Shown piece after piece: positions 47,507 to 59,060 of a stretch of 64,000 nucleotides of DNA (position 1 is the stretch's first letter; each line of letters starts with the position of its first letter). The notes below the pieces were generated by a model. The model saw only the letters and a list, made by a program, of their open reading frames with translations. It was not told the DNA's origin and made no database searches. This DNA is from Neodontobutis hainanensis (lineage: Eukaryota; Chordata; Actinopteri; Gobiiformes; Odontobutidae): positions 18,852,501-18,916,500 of the forward strand of contig JALDNG010000005.1 of the NCBI GenBank assembly GCA_024349245.1. Direction: 5' to 3'. A program made the translations under genes and the position numbers.

Positions 47507-47914
47507 CATAATAATTTATAATAATTTATAACACGCCTTTCCAGACACTTAAGGTCGCCTTACAACACTAGTAAAAAACACAATGGCACATAATTATTTA
47601 TATTATATTAATAATTTGATGGGACATAGCCAGCCATGCAATAAGCTGCAAGTTTTGAATGTACATATAAAAGGTGCATTATATTTTAAATCATCCATAG
47701 TGACTTCAAAATGTAAGTTAATTAAAGAGCTGGCATTTTTGGGAGATTCAATTACATGTCATCATTAAAAGTGATCATCAGGTTTATTTATTGAGCTTCT
47801 GACTTAGCCAAGAAGGACATCATGCAGCTGATTTTACAGACTGAAGAGAACTCCTGGTTGCAAATAAACGTCATTTTATCTTTAAAATTGATTTACAATC
47901 TTATAATAAAAAAA

Positions 47915-48970
47915 ATTATTATACTAGACTCCCCAATACCTTATAGCCTTGGAGTATTGGGGAGTACCTCAAGGCTCAGTTCTTGGTCCTCAATTATTTA
48001 TTTTGTACATAAATGATTTTGTAAATGCATCAAAAACACTGGAGAGCATTCTTTTTTCTGATGAAACATCTTTATTTTATTCTGGAAAAGATATACAAGA
48101 AGTAACAAAGATGGTAAATGAAAAGCTTGAAAACATTGGCTCGATATAAATAAACCCCTCCTTGAACCGCAACCTTATCGTGGTGGAGGGGTTTGAGTGC
48201 CCGAATGATCCTAGGAGCTATGTTGTCGGGGGCTATATGCCCCTGGTAGGGTCTCCCAAGGCAAACAGGTCTTAGGTGACGGGCCAAAGAGCGGTTAAAA
48301 CCCCCTTATGAATAAGACAATACCAAGGACCGTGACATCGCCCGGTATGGCACAACCGGGGCCCCACCCTGGAGTCAGGCCCGGGGTTGGGGCTCGCATG
48401 CAAGCGTCTGGTGGCCGAGTTTTTCCCCACGGGGCCTGGCCGGGCTCGGCCCGAAGGAGCGACATGGGGCCGACCTCCCGTGAGCCCACCACCTGCAGGA
48501 GGAATTGTAAGGGGCCGGTGCAAAGTGGATTGGGTGGCAGTCAAAGGCGGAGGCCTTGGCGACCAATCCCCGGACACGGAATCTGGCTCTAGGGACATGG
48601 ACAGTCACCTTGCTGGCGGGGAAGGAGCCTGAGCTTGTGCAGAAGGTTGAGAGATACCGACTAGAGATAGTCGGGCTCACCTCCACGCACAGCCTGGGCT
48701 CTAGAACCCAAATCCTCGAGAGAGGATTTGTTTTTTTGTTTTTTTTATTGAATTAATAAATTATAGATAGTAATGGTTCTTTATTTTCCTGTAAAGACAT
48801 TACTGAAGGTTTTTTTTGGTAAATATTTGATTTAATAATTATAAATTGTAAGGGGGTGGGATTATACACTAAATGTTCATACTTTAACCCACTCCTTTTC
48901 GGACATTATTATTTATATAATTTTATATAATGTCTATTTTAATTGTTTTAAATGATCAAAATAAAATAAA
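47915..48970 (+). pseudogene. LINE reverse transcriptase, split by an insert
   Basis: The 5' part (47949-48150) reads EYWGVPQGSVLGPQLFILYI, the RT motif B region of a fish CR1/Rex-like LINE, then LFSDETSLFYSGKDIQEVTK, where the catalytic FADDT box has become FSDET. It continues VNEKLENIGSI and stops at the edge of a GC-rich insert (48151-48730). After the insert an AT-rich tail contains GTAAGGGGGTGGGATTATAC and CCCACTCCTTTTCGGACATT, like the 3' UTR of this LINE class, ending in AAAATAAAATAAAT. The element is 5'-truncated, lacks the RT end and is dead. Confidence 0.75.
48151..48730 (+). mobile_element. GC-rich 5' end of a second LINE, nested
   Basis: The piece opens CCCCTCCTTGAACCGCAACC, then TTATCGTGGTGGAGGGGTTT, and CTATGTTGTCGGGGGCTATA, a leader common in fish LINEs. 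Near 48580 the coding part starts: LALGTWTVTLLAGKEPELVQ, then VERYRLEIVGLTSTHSLGSR, the first motifs of the endonuclease domain. The usual Asn of the GTWNV motif is Thr here. The copy ends at LERG plus a T-rich run (48729-48749), so only about 580 bases entered. GC is far above the surroundings, and the many open frames on both strands (48272-48686) come from that composition. Confidence 0.72.
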
Positions 48971-48989
48971 TATTATACTGATACATATA

Positions 48990-50005
48990 TAAGTTACCCC
49001 TGGCAGAGTTTGTGATTTTATGGTTAGCGGTTGGGTGAAGCCATTAATTGTCAAACATTTGTGTTTGATCTTTTAAAATCATAATGACAACAGAAGCAAC
49101 CCAAATGACCCTGATCAGAAATTTACATACTCCAGTTCTTAATAATACCGTGTATTGCCATCTTTAACATCAATGACAGCTTGAAGTCTTTGTGGTAGTT
49201 GTGGATGAGGCTCTTTATTTTCTCAGATGGTAAAGCTGCCCATTCTTTTTGGCAAAAAGCCTCAGGTTCCTGTAAATTTTTGGGCTGTCTTGCATGAACT
49301 GCACATTTGAGATTTTCCCGGAGTGGCTCAATGATACTGGGGTCAGGAGACTGAGATGGCCAGAACCTTTATGCTGCTGTAGCCAATGACAGGTCGACTT
49401 GGCCTTGTGCTTTGGATCGTTGTCACGTTGGAATGTCCAAGTTCGTCCCAGGCACAGCTTCCGGGCTGATGTTCCTCCAGTATTTTCTGATAACATGCTG
49501 CATTTATCTTGCCATCCATTTTGACCAAGTTTCCTGTTCCTTTGTAGCTCACACATCCCCAAAACATCTTAGATCCACCTCCATGTTTCACAGTATGAAT
49601 GATGTATCTTTCATCATAGGCCTTGTTGACTTCTCTCCAAATATAACATTTAAGGTTGTGGCCAAAAAGTAAAAACATTTTTCTCATTACTCAAAAATTA
49701 GTTTGTTCCAAAAGTTTTGAAGCATGTCTCTGTCCTGTTTGTTGTATTGTAAGTGAAATGCTTTGTGGCATTTATGTAGTAATAGTCTTCTTCTGGTGAC
49801 TCAACTATGCAGCCCGTTTTTCCTTAACTGCCTCCTTATTGTACATCACAGGGGAGGCCAATCAAACCTATTTGTGTCCACTTGTGTGAATGTTATCAGG
49901 CCCAAATCCCCAGGGTATGTAAACTTTTGATCTGGGTCATTTTGGTAGTTTCTGTTGTGATTTTGATTCAAAAAGAATAAACTAAATTGTTTGACAATTA
50001 ATAGC
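48990..50005 (-). mobile_element. Second Tc1 copy (family of 38725-39994)
   Basis: The left part begins with CCCTGGCAGAGTTTGTGATT and GGTTGGGTGAAGCCATTAAT, lacking the outermost bases. The right part holds GGTATGTAAACTTTTGATCT, then TTGTTTGACAATTAATAG. A transposase on the - strand lies between. The outer tips are lost or diverged on both sides. Confidence 0.8.
49215..49860 (-). pseudogene. Tc1 transposase, frameshifted copy
   Basis: The parts in order on the - strand are: a degraded helix-turn-helix remnant (about 49850-49780), KCYIWREVNKAYDERYIIHT with VKHGGGSKMFWGCVSYKGTG (about 49640-49530), and RTWTFQRDNDPKHKAKSTCH (about 49430), which keeps the second catalytic Asp that the copy at 38986-39810 has lost. 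A frameshift follows before the SPDLN/IEPLW segment, so the last catalytic Glu is out of frame. Confidence 0.82.
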
Positions 50006-50015
50006 CAGGAGTCCT

Positions 50016-50305
50016 TAAAGTATCTGTGTATAAATCTGGAGCCTCCATGTGATGTGCAAGTCCTGCATATGTCCTTAGCATCCAGTGATTTGTAACTTGT
50101 AGAATTTAGCCGCTCTAGTAAATGTTAGTAGAAAAACAGAAACTGAATATTGAACCACTCACTAAAGTTCTCTATGCACACACTGACAGCACACACACAG
50201 TGTCAGTCAGTTGCCATTTGCCAGAACTATCTTGCATATTTTTTTTTATTTTATATTTTTGATGTCCTTTTGTCCATTGAAACTATATTGTGTTTATACA
50301 AACCG
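50016..50305 (+). repeat. CTACCCACTCACT repeat family, copy 5
   Basis: The order is CTGGAGCCTCCATGTGATG, AACCACTCACTAAAGTTCTC, TATGCACACACTGACAGCAC, GTCAGTCAGTTGCCATTTGC, then CCTTTTGTCCATTGAAACTA. The closing TCCATTGAAA phrase is shared with 17180-17200 and 33945-33965. It starts 10 bases after the Tc1 copy. Confidence 0.58.
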
Positions 50306-52894
50306 AAATAGGGTCTAGATAATATTATTCTACAACACCATACAAATGCATTTGTTTAGACATGTTTCATTCACCTTGCAACTTATCATTGACTCTTGCA
50401 TGTGTGTGGTCCTGGCAGGTGTTTTTGTGGACCTAATGAGACCTGATCTCTTTTTTTGGGGGGGCTTTTTTTGGCTAAATGTCGCAGTTTGTTAAACATG
50501 CTTCTGGTGCAGCGCTCCCCTTTGGCCCCTAATGAGTCCCACAGAGGATAAATGTCACTGTTGGCTCCAGTTGTGACAGCAGACTCCCATGTCACCTTGA
50601 GGCTGGCTCAGACAAAGAGACAGCCACACTCGATGTCATAGTCACTCACAAATATTCAACCTTGGTGTGTTGGGCCTTAGTTCATGCGGGTGTCAGAATC
50701 CTCAGGTAACTTTATTAACAATGTAAATGGATTAGAGATTCACTCTCTTGGTTATTGTTAAAAATTGGGATTTGGAGTTTGTTTAATTCTCATGCCACAT
50801 CATTATTTACTTTGTCATAATTAATTAAGGTACGGGCATCAGTGAAGCAGTGAAACACTTGAGGGCCATGTCACCATAAGCCGTACCTCATCTGTGTTTT
50901 ATTTGCACAAATACAAGCTAATAGCAGCAATAGCTCATATAAGCGATTGCATTTCAAATATTAGATGAATTTGTTTTTTGGATGATGAGCAAAGCTCAGC
51001 CCTATTTCTCAAATTGGATGTTTCCGGAGAATTATTATTATTATTCAAAAGAGGGAAAAAAAGCATTGCAAGACATACAAAGTGTGTGTATTGGTAAATT
51101 GATGAATCTAAATGATCAGTGGGGTTTGCCCTGTGAGTTACTGATTGTCCATAATGTACCCTCACGTCAAAAGAAGCTGCGATAAGCTCCAAGCTGTAGA
51201 ATCTCCCAGTTTTTCTACTAGAGTGGGTCGGGTAACAGTACAGTTAAGTTTCCGATGCCAATAGGTGTAAAATAAATAAATGTACTGTACAACTTTGGGG
51301 AAGCTTTGGCCCCTGGTCCAAAGTGAGTCCAAAAGTGGAGCTAAACACATAAAGAGAAAACATAAATATACTTTTTTTTGTAAACAAACGTAGCATTTAT
51401 TAGCAATGTTTCTGGTTTTTAGACAGCAATTTACGGCTCTAGCTTCATTAAATAATAAAGGTTTTAATGTCTGCATTGCATTAAACACAAGTAAAACATG
51501 TGACATTAAATAAAATTTATAAAAACTGTGCTGAAAGAGAGATCAACTTAGCATTTCAAGTAAAAAATGTCATTTTTAGTAATGTTTTGTGAACTATCTG
51601 GTCCATCTTTCAAAACAAAAAGGTCTTCCACACAACAATAATCAACAATGTGACACTCTTCTACTAGAAACAAAGAGGCTCTAAAAATTTAAAGGCCTGA
51701 TGTACTGGCTGCTCCACTGTGGCTTCGACACACGTGGCCAGATCCTGGAGCATGTGCATTTCTGCCATAATTCATGAGCTTCATTAAGGCCTACAGAGTT
51801 TACCACAGAGCAGTTAGTTCTGATCCACTTTCAAGTGCTGTACCTTGACGCTGAGCTCACCTCGTGTGCTCTGGGGAGTGTTTCAGCTCAACCTATTAAG
51901 AACACAATCATTCATTTTCAAGATCATTTTGCTTTAATTGAACACGCCTTTTCCACTGACTTTTTTTAACTTCTTTAAGGACGGCTGTCTGCCTCATGAC
52001 AGCAGATAAGGAGGGGGGAAGCAACTCCTGCTGCTTGTCACCGAGGGAAGAGATCAGACTTTCCAAATTAAGATTGCAGATAAATGACCTTACAAAGCAA
52101 AGGAAATCAAAGAAGTATGGGAATGGAGTAAATTGGATTCTTTGGCGTCTAACAGTATATGACTTAAACCAACTGGGGATTGTGTGCACAGAGGAGGAAG
52201 TGAGTGTTTCCTTAGGCAACAGCCCCACCTGGGACCTCCTGATGATCCATGGGGTGTTCGTAAAAAGCCTTGAAGTTATTCAACCCACTAAAAAGCTAAA
52301 TAGATTTTTTTTTCTATTAACATTTGGGCTGCATTGCTCTGATTTCCGAGCGTCTGCACTGGTTTCGGGGCATCTGTTTTATTCGTCTCTGTCAATAGTC
52401 TGTATTTAATTTGCATTGCTAAAAGCTTTGTTAATGTCTGAGGTCTCATTGTGTGTCAAGGAGCGTCAACAAGGATCTAACCCCCAAACTGTCTCCTCTT
52501 CATCAAAAGCATTTCTAATCAAAGTTTGGGAGATATTTTTCATATATTGCTTTTATATTATATTTTATTTTGTTAGATAGCTTTACATTGAATTACATTC
52601 TGAGGGACTGCAGATGGAAACTAACTTTATGATAAATGCACCTGTACATGGTCCGTGTCAAGAAATAAACTATTAAACTAATTGTCCACCTACCAGGACT
52701 TTTTCCTGTATTTTGCCATATTATTTGTCCAATATAATCTTTTGGATCAATTGTGCCCATGCATTTTTTGCAGGAAAGTGGATACATTGAATGAAAGAAA
52801 GAACAACTTTTCCAACTTTTCCACTACCACCTATAGTGCTTTAATATAACCATTTGGAAATCCATTGTCACATCAGATAAAATGAACATGGATC

Positions 52895-52970
52895 TCCAGT
52901 AGAAAAGTACATGGTTTAGGTCTCATCCACCACCCCAACCGGTCTTTTACCTACCTATATCAAAAGCTCA
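52895..52970 (+). repeat. Short dispersed repeat, pair with 54865-54960
   Basis: CCAGTAGAAAAGTACATGG, TCTCATCCACCACCCCAACC, and TATCAAAAGCTCAAG match, in order, CCAGTAGGAAAGTCCTGGG, TCCCATCCACCATCTCAACA, and TATCAAAAGCTCAAAG at 54865-54960. The element is not identified. Confidence 0.5.
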
Positions 52971-54864
52971 AGCCGTCAAATCAGATAAATTGAGGAAAAT
53001 GTATTCAACTAAAGTGGATGGACAAAAATTGTACCGTATCACATTAAGTTCCATGTGAAAAACATGTCAGTAATTAGCTTTTTGGGAAAATTTAAATGAC
53101 AAATTCCCCCCTTTCCATGTCCTTCTTTGATTAATGAATGAATGAATAAATAGATCATGTGAACAACTATGGTAGCCCTGCAGGGACATGATGTGAATGA
53201 AGCCATTGGAAATAGTGGTGATTTCAATTTCATAATTTTTCTTGGTAGAGCACTTATGCAAGAGCACAGAAGACCAAGTTCCATTCCTGAGTTGGTCATT
53301 TGTCCAGTGTTGTTCCATGTTTCCTGTCTACCTATACTGTCAATCTATCAAAAAAACATGAGTGTGCTTCTTCTCCAGCAGTGCTTATTTTGTCTTGCTG
53401 TAAGAACAAAAGAAGTAATGGAACTAAATTAGCTCCTTCCACATTGACTTTACTCACCTACTTTTCAAAAGCTGGACAAAAGGAAAGACTGTTTGATGTG
53501 ATAGACAGTATTTAAAACATTTTGATATGTTTAACTGTATAGTTCCAACATTTTACATAGTGCACCTTTTAAACAGCACTCTCCTACAGGAGCATAATGG
53601 AATCAGTCAGAGACATTCAGGCGTCATGAGAAATCCCAATGATTATGGCCCAATTTGCTCCTTCATATAATCAATGCTGCCCCTGACTCGAGCCCTGCTA
53701 CACGGGCTAAATGCTAGAATTGATCATTGACGCCTTCTCACCAATAAGCAGTTTGAAATGACTAACTGCGTTGCGCTGGGAGCAGGCCCTGGCTTTTTGC
53801 TATTAGTGTAATGATGATATGACATCAGACATTTTCAGTCACGCATTGTCTTGTTGTTATTGGCCAAGATGGATTATGATTGGGTTTGGTCATTGCACAT
53901 TATGAGATGCACCTTAAGTAGTGTTCATAAAGCGCTGCTCCATGCTGTGTCAGGGTGATAATAAGCCTGGTGATTCATACTGTATATACTTTAGGAGTTG
54001 GGTGGGGGTACCATGTTCAAACTGTATTTTCTTAGTCGTCCTTGCTGTTGGGATTGGCGTCTTATTTATAAAAGACTGTGTAGAATATCTACTAAACAAG
54101 TGTGTTTGCCCAACAGCTAAAATGCGCCATACAATGTCCAGATTTATAAAACTGTGCGCTTGCCTCATGTCATGGCCTCTCCATGCCTCAATTTAACCAA
54201 ACAAGGACAATGCACATATGACTTGTGAATACATTCTGCTTAAATATGAGCCACTAATGAGAGGATTTTACCGAAAACCCCAGATGTGACTGAGAGACAT
54301 GAGCCAGTCCATACAGCATTACTCACCTGTGTGGATGTGTTTTACCACGGGAATGCTTCAAACTAAAACAACTGCAGGGAAACAGTGGACTCTCTCCTTT
54401 CATCATGTGTTTTCCTGAAAAAAATGCTAAAATATATAAAACACACGTCAAATAGTTTTTTTGTCAAACCAGCTTCAGCTAATACCCTCGCCTTGTGGGT
54501 CGCCTTTGTGCCAGTTTTATGTCCAGCAGGACTTTTATAGACTTTGCCGTTTCAATAAAAGTAGTTTTATAAATGAGGCCCCTAACACCAAAGTTTGGGC
54601 ATTTTGTTTATCTTGTTATCAACGCGAGGTAGATTCACTTTTTGGCTAAGCAATGTCTCCAACCAAAAAGTAGCCTTACTTTTAAATTATTAAATTAAAT
54701 TAAATGTATTTTTTATTTTTTTATAATAACAAATAATAAATGAAGAGACCTACAATAACAGTCATTTGACATTGTTTTATTTATTTATGAAGAAACAACT
54801 TCCTTCTTCTTACCATAAACCAGAACAGCCACAATCATTTTGAAATAAAATGATCCCAGGACAT

Positions 54865-54960
54865 GAACAAGGGTATCCAGTAGGAAAGTCCTGGGTTTTG
54901 TGTCCCATCCACCATCTCAACAGGATTTTTCCCGGTATCAAAAGCTCAAAGTTGAGAAAT
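54865..54960 (+). repeat. Short dispersed repeat, pair with 52895-52970
   Basis: This is the second member of the pair described at 52895-52970. The order and spacing of the three shared blocks are conserved, with small differences. GGGTTTTGTGTCCC could be a decayed pol III box B, which would make the pair SINE remnants, but box A is not visible. Confidence 0.5.
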
Positions 54961-56159
54961 TGGTATCTCAACTAAAAATATCCCTGTGTATGACCTGGAG
55001 ATCCAGTGTGGGCTTTTGAAAGGTCTGCTTTGGAGTCACTGAAATGCCCGCTGTGTTTTTTATTGTTTGTTTTTTTTGTTTATTTTTTATTTTACCAGCT
55101 CATTTCTGTCGTCACGCTGGACTCAGATACATCTCATTACAAGGGCAATTGGACATTAAAACCCTTCCCTTTAAGTTGGACATTTTTCAAACATTCCATC
55201 CAGATAACGTCTGTGTTAGCTCTACAACAGCTGTTAATGTTCCCTGATAATATAGCTTTAATTCCCGCTCATATCTTTCTGACTTTGTGTTTCTTTTGAT
55301 GGTGTGCTAAAATGGAAAACTAATGCAAAGTTGAAATGACTGCGTTTTATCTTCTCAAACCTGAGTGTGCACCTGTGTGGCCAAACTGGCACCGCACAGA
55401 CACGCTCGTTCCCTCACATTACCGGAACATCTGAGCGCCGGCATGCTTTTATGTTGGGCTCTCAAGTCTGATGTAATTTATATTTTTAGCTATAGCCCTC
55501 AATTCCGTTTGGCGCCCCATGAAGTCTTTTCCATCTACAACTTAGTTCCTCGGCCAAATATTGACTTTGGGATCTGATTATTAAGCAATTTCCACCAAAC
55601 TTCAAATTACTATCTGAACAATTATTTTAAAGACCCAGTAGACCCCTAAGGTCCTGAAACTGATTATGCAAAGAGATAATTGCTATGAAGATTTAAAAAG
55701 GAATGAAATTGCTTTGACGAACCTATAAGTTGTTAACTACTGCTCAGTGCAAAAAGAATACATTTGCTGACAAGGCCACAAAGAATAAAGACTTTAAAAA
55801 AAGGGGGGGGGGCTCGTCCCGTGTGCTCAGGTGGGCGGGAGGTATCGTTCGCATTATTATCACAGCTAATAGTGTTCTAGATCTGTCCTCAATTACACGG
55901 GATGAGAGGAACTATTAATTAATAATTCTTCTGACTGTGCAGTGCTCAGCAGATGTGCACTGGTCGGAGATGGCTGTTGACCAACCCTTACGAGAGCGGA
56001 CGTGACAGGAAGTATTTGGTAAGTACATAGGGTTGTTAAAAAGTGTTCGTGAGTGGAAAACAGATGACATAAAATGAATTTAAAGTGATAAATCAAGTGA
56101 TAAAAGACATTTACCGACATGTGACAATGACTTTGACATTTGACTTCCATTAGATTGTT

Positions 56160-56645
56160 ATTTTTGTTTCATTAAAAATAACAGTATTTTTTTTGTTACT
56201 TACTGTTTATTTACGGTTATTTTCTGTTTAATACAACAAGGATTTTTTTTTTACTTATTGCCATTTACTGTTCAGCACTATGGTTAATTTCTTTTTTGAT
56301 ACTTTCTGCCTTTTGTTCAATGCAATAGCGTGCTCATTTAATGTCTAACAGAACAGATTTTCTTTCTGTTATTTTTGGTGATGAACACAGCTGAGATCTT
56401 TTTAGGTCAGCCTTTAATACAATGATGGTTTCTTTGTTACTTATGGTCTTTTTTATAAGACAACACAAAGATAACACTTGTTTTGTTTTTTTGTAACTTA
56501 ACAGGGATTTTTATTTTCTTTTGTCTTTTTTGTTCCTTTCTGTCATTTATTGTTAAATGCAACATCAATTCTTTTGGGACCTACAATTTTTTTTTTTGTT
56601 TCTTGAGTTCATTACCATTTCTTTGTCTTTCCTTCAGTAACTACT
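56160..56645. repeat. Degenerate T-rich tandem array
   Basis: About six to eight loose units of 40-75 bases share the plan TTTTTTGTTACTTACTGT, TTTATTGTTTAATGCAACA. Examples are GTTACTTACTGTTTATTTAC (56195), TTACTTATTGCCATTTACTG (56252), GATACTTTCTGCCTTTTGTT (56298), GTTCCTTTCTGTCATTTATT (56530). This is an old minisatellite with indels and no open frame. Confidence 0.6.
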
Positions 56646-58844
56646 GTAAGTAACGCAAAAGAAAAACCTGATTGGTTCTGCAAGTGACAAAATTATAACC
56701 CAGGGAGTAACAAAAAAGTTATTTTACGTCAAACTATTAAGTACAACTCGTAACAAAAATTTAGTTGCAAATTGACAAACCTTGTCTTATCCATTTAGTT
56801 TTTATCAGTTTTTCAGTTACTTTGTTGTTTTATTAACTGAAACACACTTTTTAATTCACATGAGCATGATCACATCTGTTTTTTTACCTGCTTATCCGCA
56901 CTATTAACTGTCTTTTTTTGTGTATGTATTTTTGTGTAACCATGTATGTTTTATTTTACAGTTGCACTTTACCATGTTTAGTTTCATCCATTAGTCTTAC
57001 ATCCAACTCTCGCACCATTGGCCTTTTGCGTTTATTGATGTGTGGGCTTTTTCAGTTTGACACCTTGTTATGTTCCGTGTCCTCTTGTCCCCCTTTAACG
57101 GCCCACGTTCTGTCATCGGACCTCCATGTTGTCTTGATTTACAGATTGCAAAGCCAATGTTGCATAATTTGTGTTTTAAGCTCAGATATTAATCCTTCTC
57201 TTCATTGCAGCGCAGGTTAAATGTACGCTGCCTGAAAAATGGCACATCCTCAAAGTACTTTTGAGCAGAGGCCGACTCGTATAATTTTCCCATAAGCTCT
57301 GATGCTTTAAGTGTAGAACGGAGGAATTATATGGCTATGAATGGCTTTCTTAATAGTGATATCACTTCCTCAAACAAAAGAAGGTGGCTCCGCGATGAGC
57401 TGGGGATGCCGGCTCGATTGGCCATTTCCGTAGCTTCCATTGGGGTCATGCACTGCGCCACTGTGCACCGAGAGTGTGTGAGTGACAACATAGCACAAGA
57501 CGAATGGAGCACTCTGCCGCAAACCTCGTTAAGCCTGAAATCACGGCAAAAATAATAGTTATTAAATTAATTGCAGTCATAATCTCGTAAAATATGTGTC
57601 AAAAAATTATATGCGGTTCGATTAACACATAACATGGGTGTCAAATCCGTAATAAAAGCCTGATCAATAAAACAATAACCGTGTTGTTAAAAGCAGTCAT
57701 TGAAAGGTGTTGCTGGCAGTAGGCTCCAGGGGTGAGCAACCCTTTTAATATAAACGGATTTCATCTTTCCACTGTGTCACCTAAATCACCTCAATGTTTG
57801 TGTATACAATTAAAATAAGATAATAAATTGCTGCAATGGATGGATTACGAACGCTCCCTTCGACCCCATACATCAGGCTGTGTCAGTGGCCCAGAAAATG
57901 CATGTCTAACAATCTGTTGATTACAGCGCGCTGGGAGCAGAGGCCCCGCCGAGGGAGGGTGACGGTGTTGCAGGATACATTATTTTAACATATTGTTATG
58001 TTTAAATCGATAAGTTTTAAACGAGCACTAACGACTGCTATTAATTAAACTTTTCGAATCTTTTATTAGAAAAGTTCCCACTTGTGCGCTTGATTTAATG
58101 AATGGTTTATTATTTCATTTTGTTGGCCCTGACCATTATGCCCCGAATGGCTGGTCTTTTATCTTGAAAAGAAATGAGGCAAGGCGTAGTTTATTTGCTG
58201 TGCTTGCACGATGATAACGCGTCACTTGAAGGGCATATTTGTTTTACATCCTTGGAGGAGGAACTGTGATACTCTTTGCTTGCTTCTGAGCCGCACTGAA
58301 ATCATCTCCCTCCTCCCTCTTTTTCTATTTAGCCCTTGAGATATTATTATTTTTTTTTTTATCAGCGTGTTTATGTGAAATCATTTGAGTGGGGATGTCA
58401 ATTTAGAAATGAAATTGTCTGTGCAAGGGAGTCGTTCAGATTGGAAATTAATGCTGTTGCAATTAAAACTAGGGAGTTAAAGTATTTGGTAACAATTATG
58501 ATAATGACAGTAGCTGGAGGTGTGAATTTCACAAGTGGAAGGGGGTAGACGGGAGGGGGCTGTTACCAAGAGTGCTGTGTTGAAAGCTAGCGTTAGTAAT
58601 ACTGGTTTAGAACTGCACAGAATAACAACATGCTCGAAAGATATACGAAACAAGCATCAGAAAAAAAATGTAAAGTAGTCAAATTTTATACTCAGGTAAA
58701 AGTAGCTAACGGTAGATTCTTTAAAAAAAAAGGCCTATTTATTATTACTAAACATTATGAGAAAAACAAAATTTTCTTCAATTTACTTAAAGGCGTTACA
58801 CCAAAAATGGCAAATTCAGCATAAACTAGATAATTTTGGCAAAT
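56646..58844. other. Intergenic; strong candidate for conserved non-coding DNA
   Basis: No gene was seen. About 57180-58530 is a continuous single-copy stretch with low repeat content, scattered homeodomain-like TAATTA motifs (for example ATTAAATTAATTGCAGTC at 57560), and few low-complexity runs. This is the longest such block in the window. The frames 57331-57555 and 58336-58548 have no family resemblance. Confidence 0.4.
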
Positions 58845-59060
58845 TGTATCCAACTCAATGTATGTGTGTTCTGTCAGTGAGTGGGTAGAGAACATCAGTA
58901 AGTGGCTCCATAATTAGTCAGTAGTTACAGAGACGTTTAAGCTACACCAGTTAATGGTGCCATGGACAGGCTGGACTTGTACAAAAAGTTAAAAAAAAAA
59001 AAAAAACACTGCATGGAGGCACCAGAGGTATACACAGATTTTTTTGGGACTCTGCTTCCA
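58845..59060 (-). repeat. CTACCCACTCACT repeat family, copy 6
   Basis: Read on the - strand: TGGTGCCTCCATGCAGTG, a poly(T) run, then GATGTTCTCTACCCACTCAC and TGACAGAACACACATACATT. The order matches the other copies (CCTCCATG block before the CTACCCACTCACTGACAG block). Confidence 0.58.

Larger units (their letters stand above)
50306..56159. other. Long intergenic stretch, no gene
   Basis: No exon was recognised over nearly 6 kb. Single-copy, mixed-composition candidate conserved non-coding blocks are about 50380-50720, 50800-51190, 51690-52480, 53580-53800, 55360-55680 and 55840-56150. A related pair of short repeats is at 52895-52970 and 54865-54960. Between the blocks the sequence is AT-rich. 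The longest frame, 51996-52409 (+), overlaps a - strand frame and shows no family resemblance. Confidence 0.4.

Noticed and set aside
48272..48692. Several overlapping Pro/Arg/Gly-rich frames on both strands, and a possible CpG island
   Set aside because: They come from the GC-rich LINE leader. The only true coding trace is the endonuclease start near 48580.
51996..52409. 137-codon + strand frame
   Set aside because: No family resemblance or splice context, and an overlapping - strand frame of similar quality. More likely part of a single-copy non-coding block.
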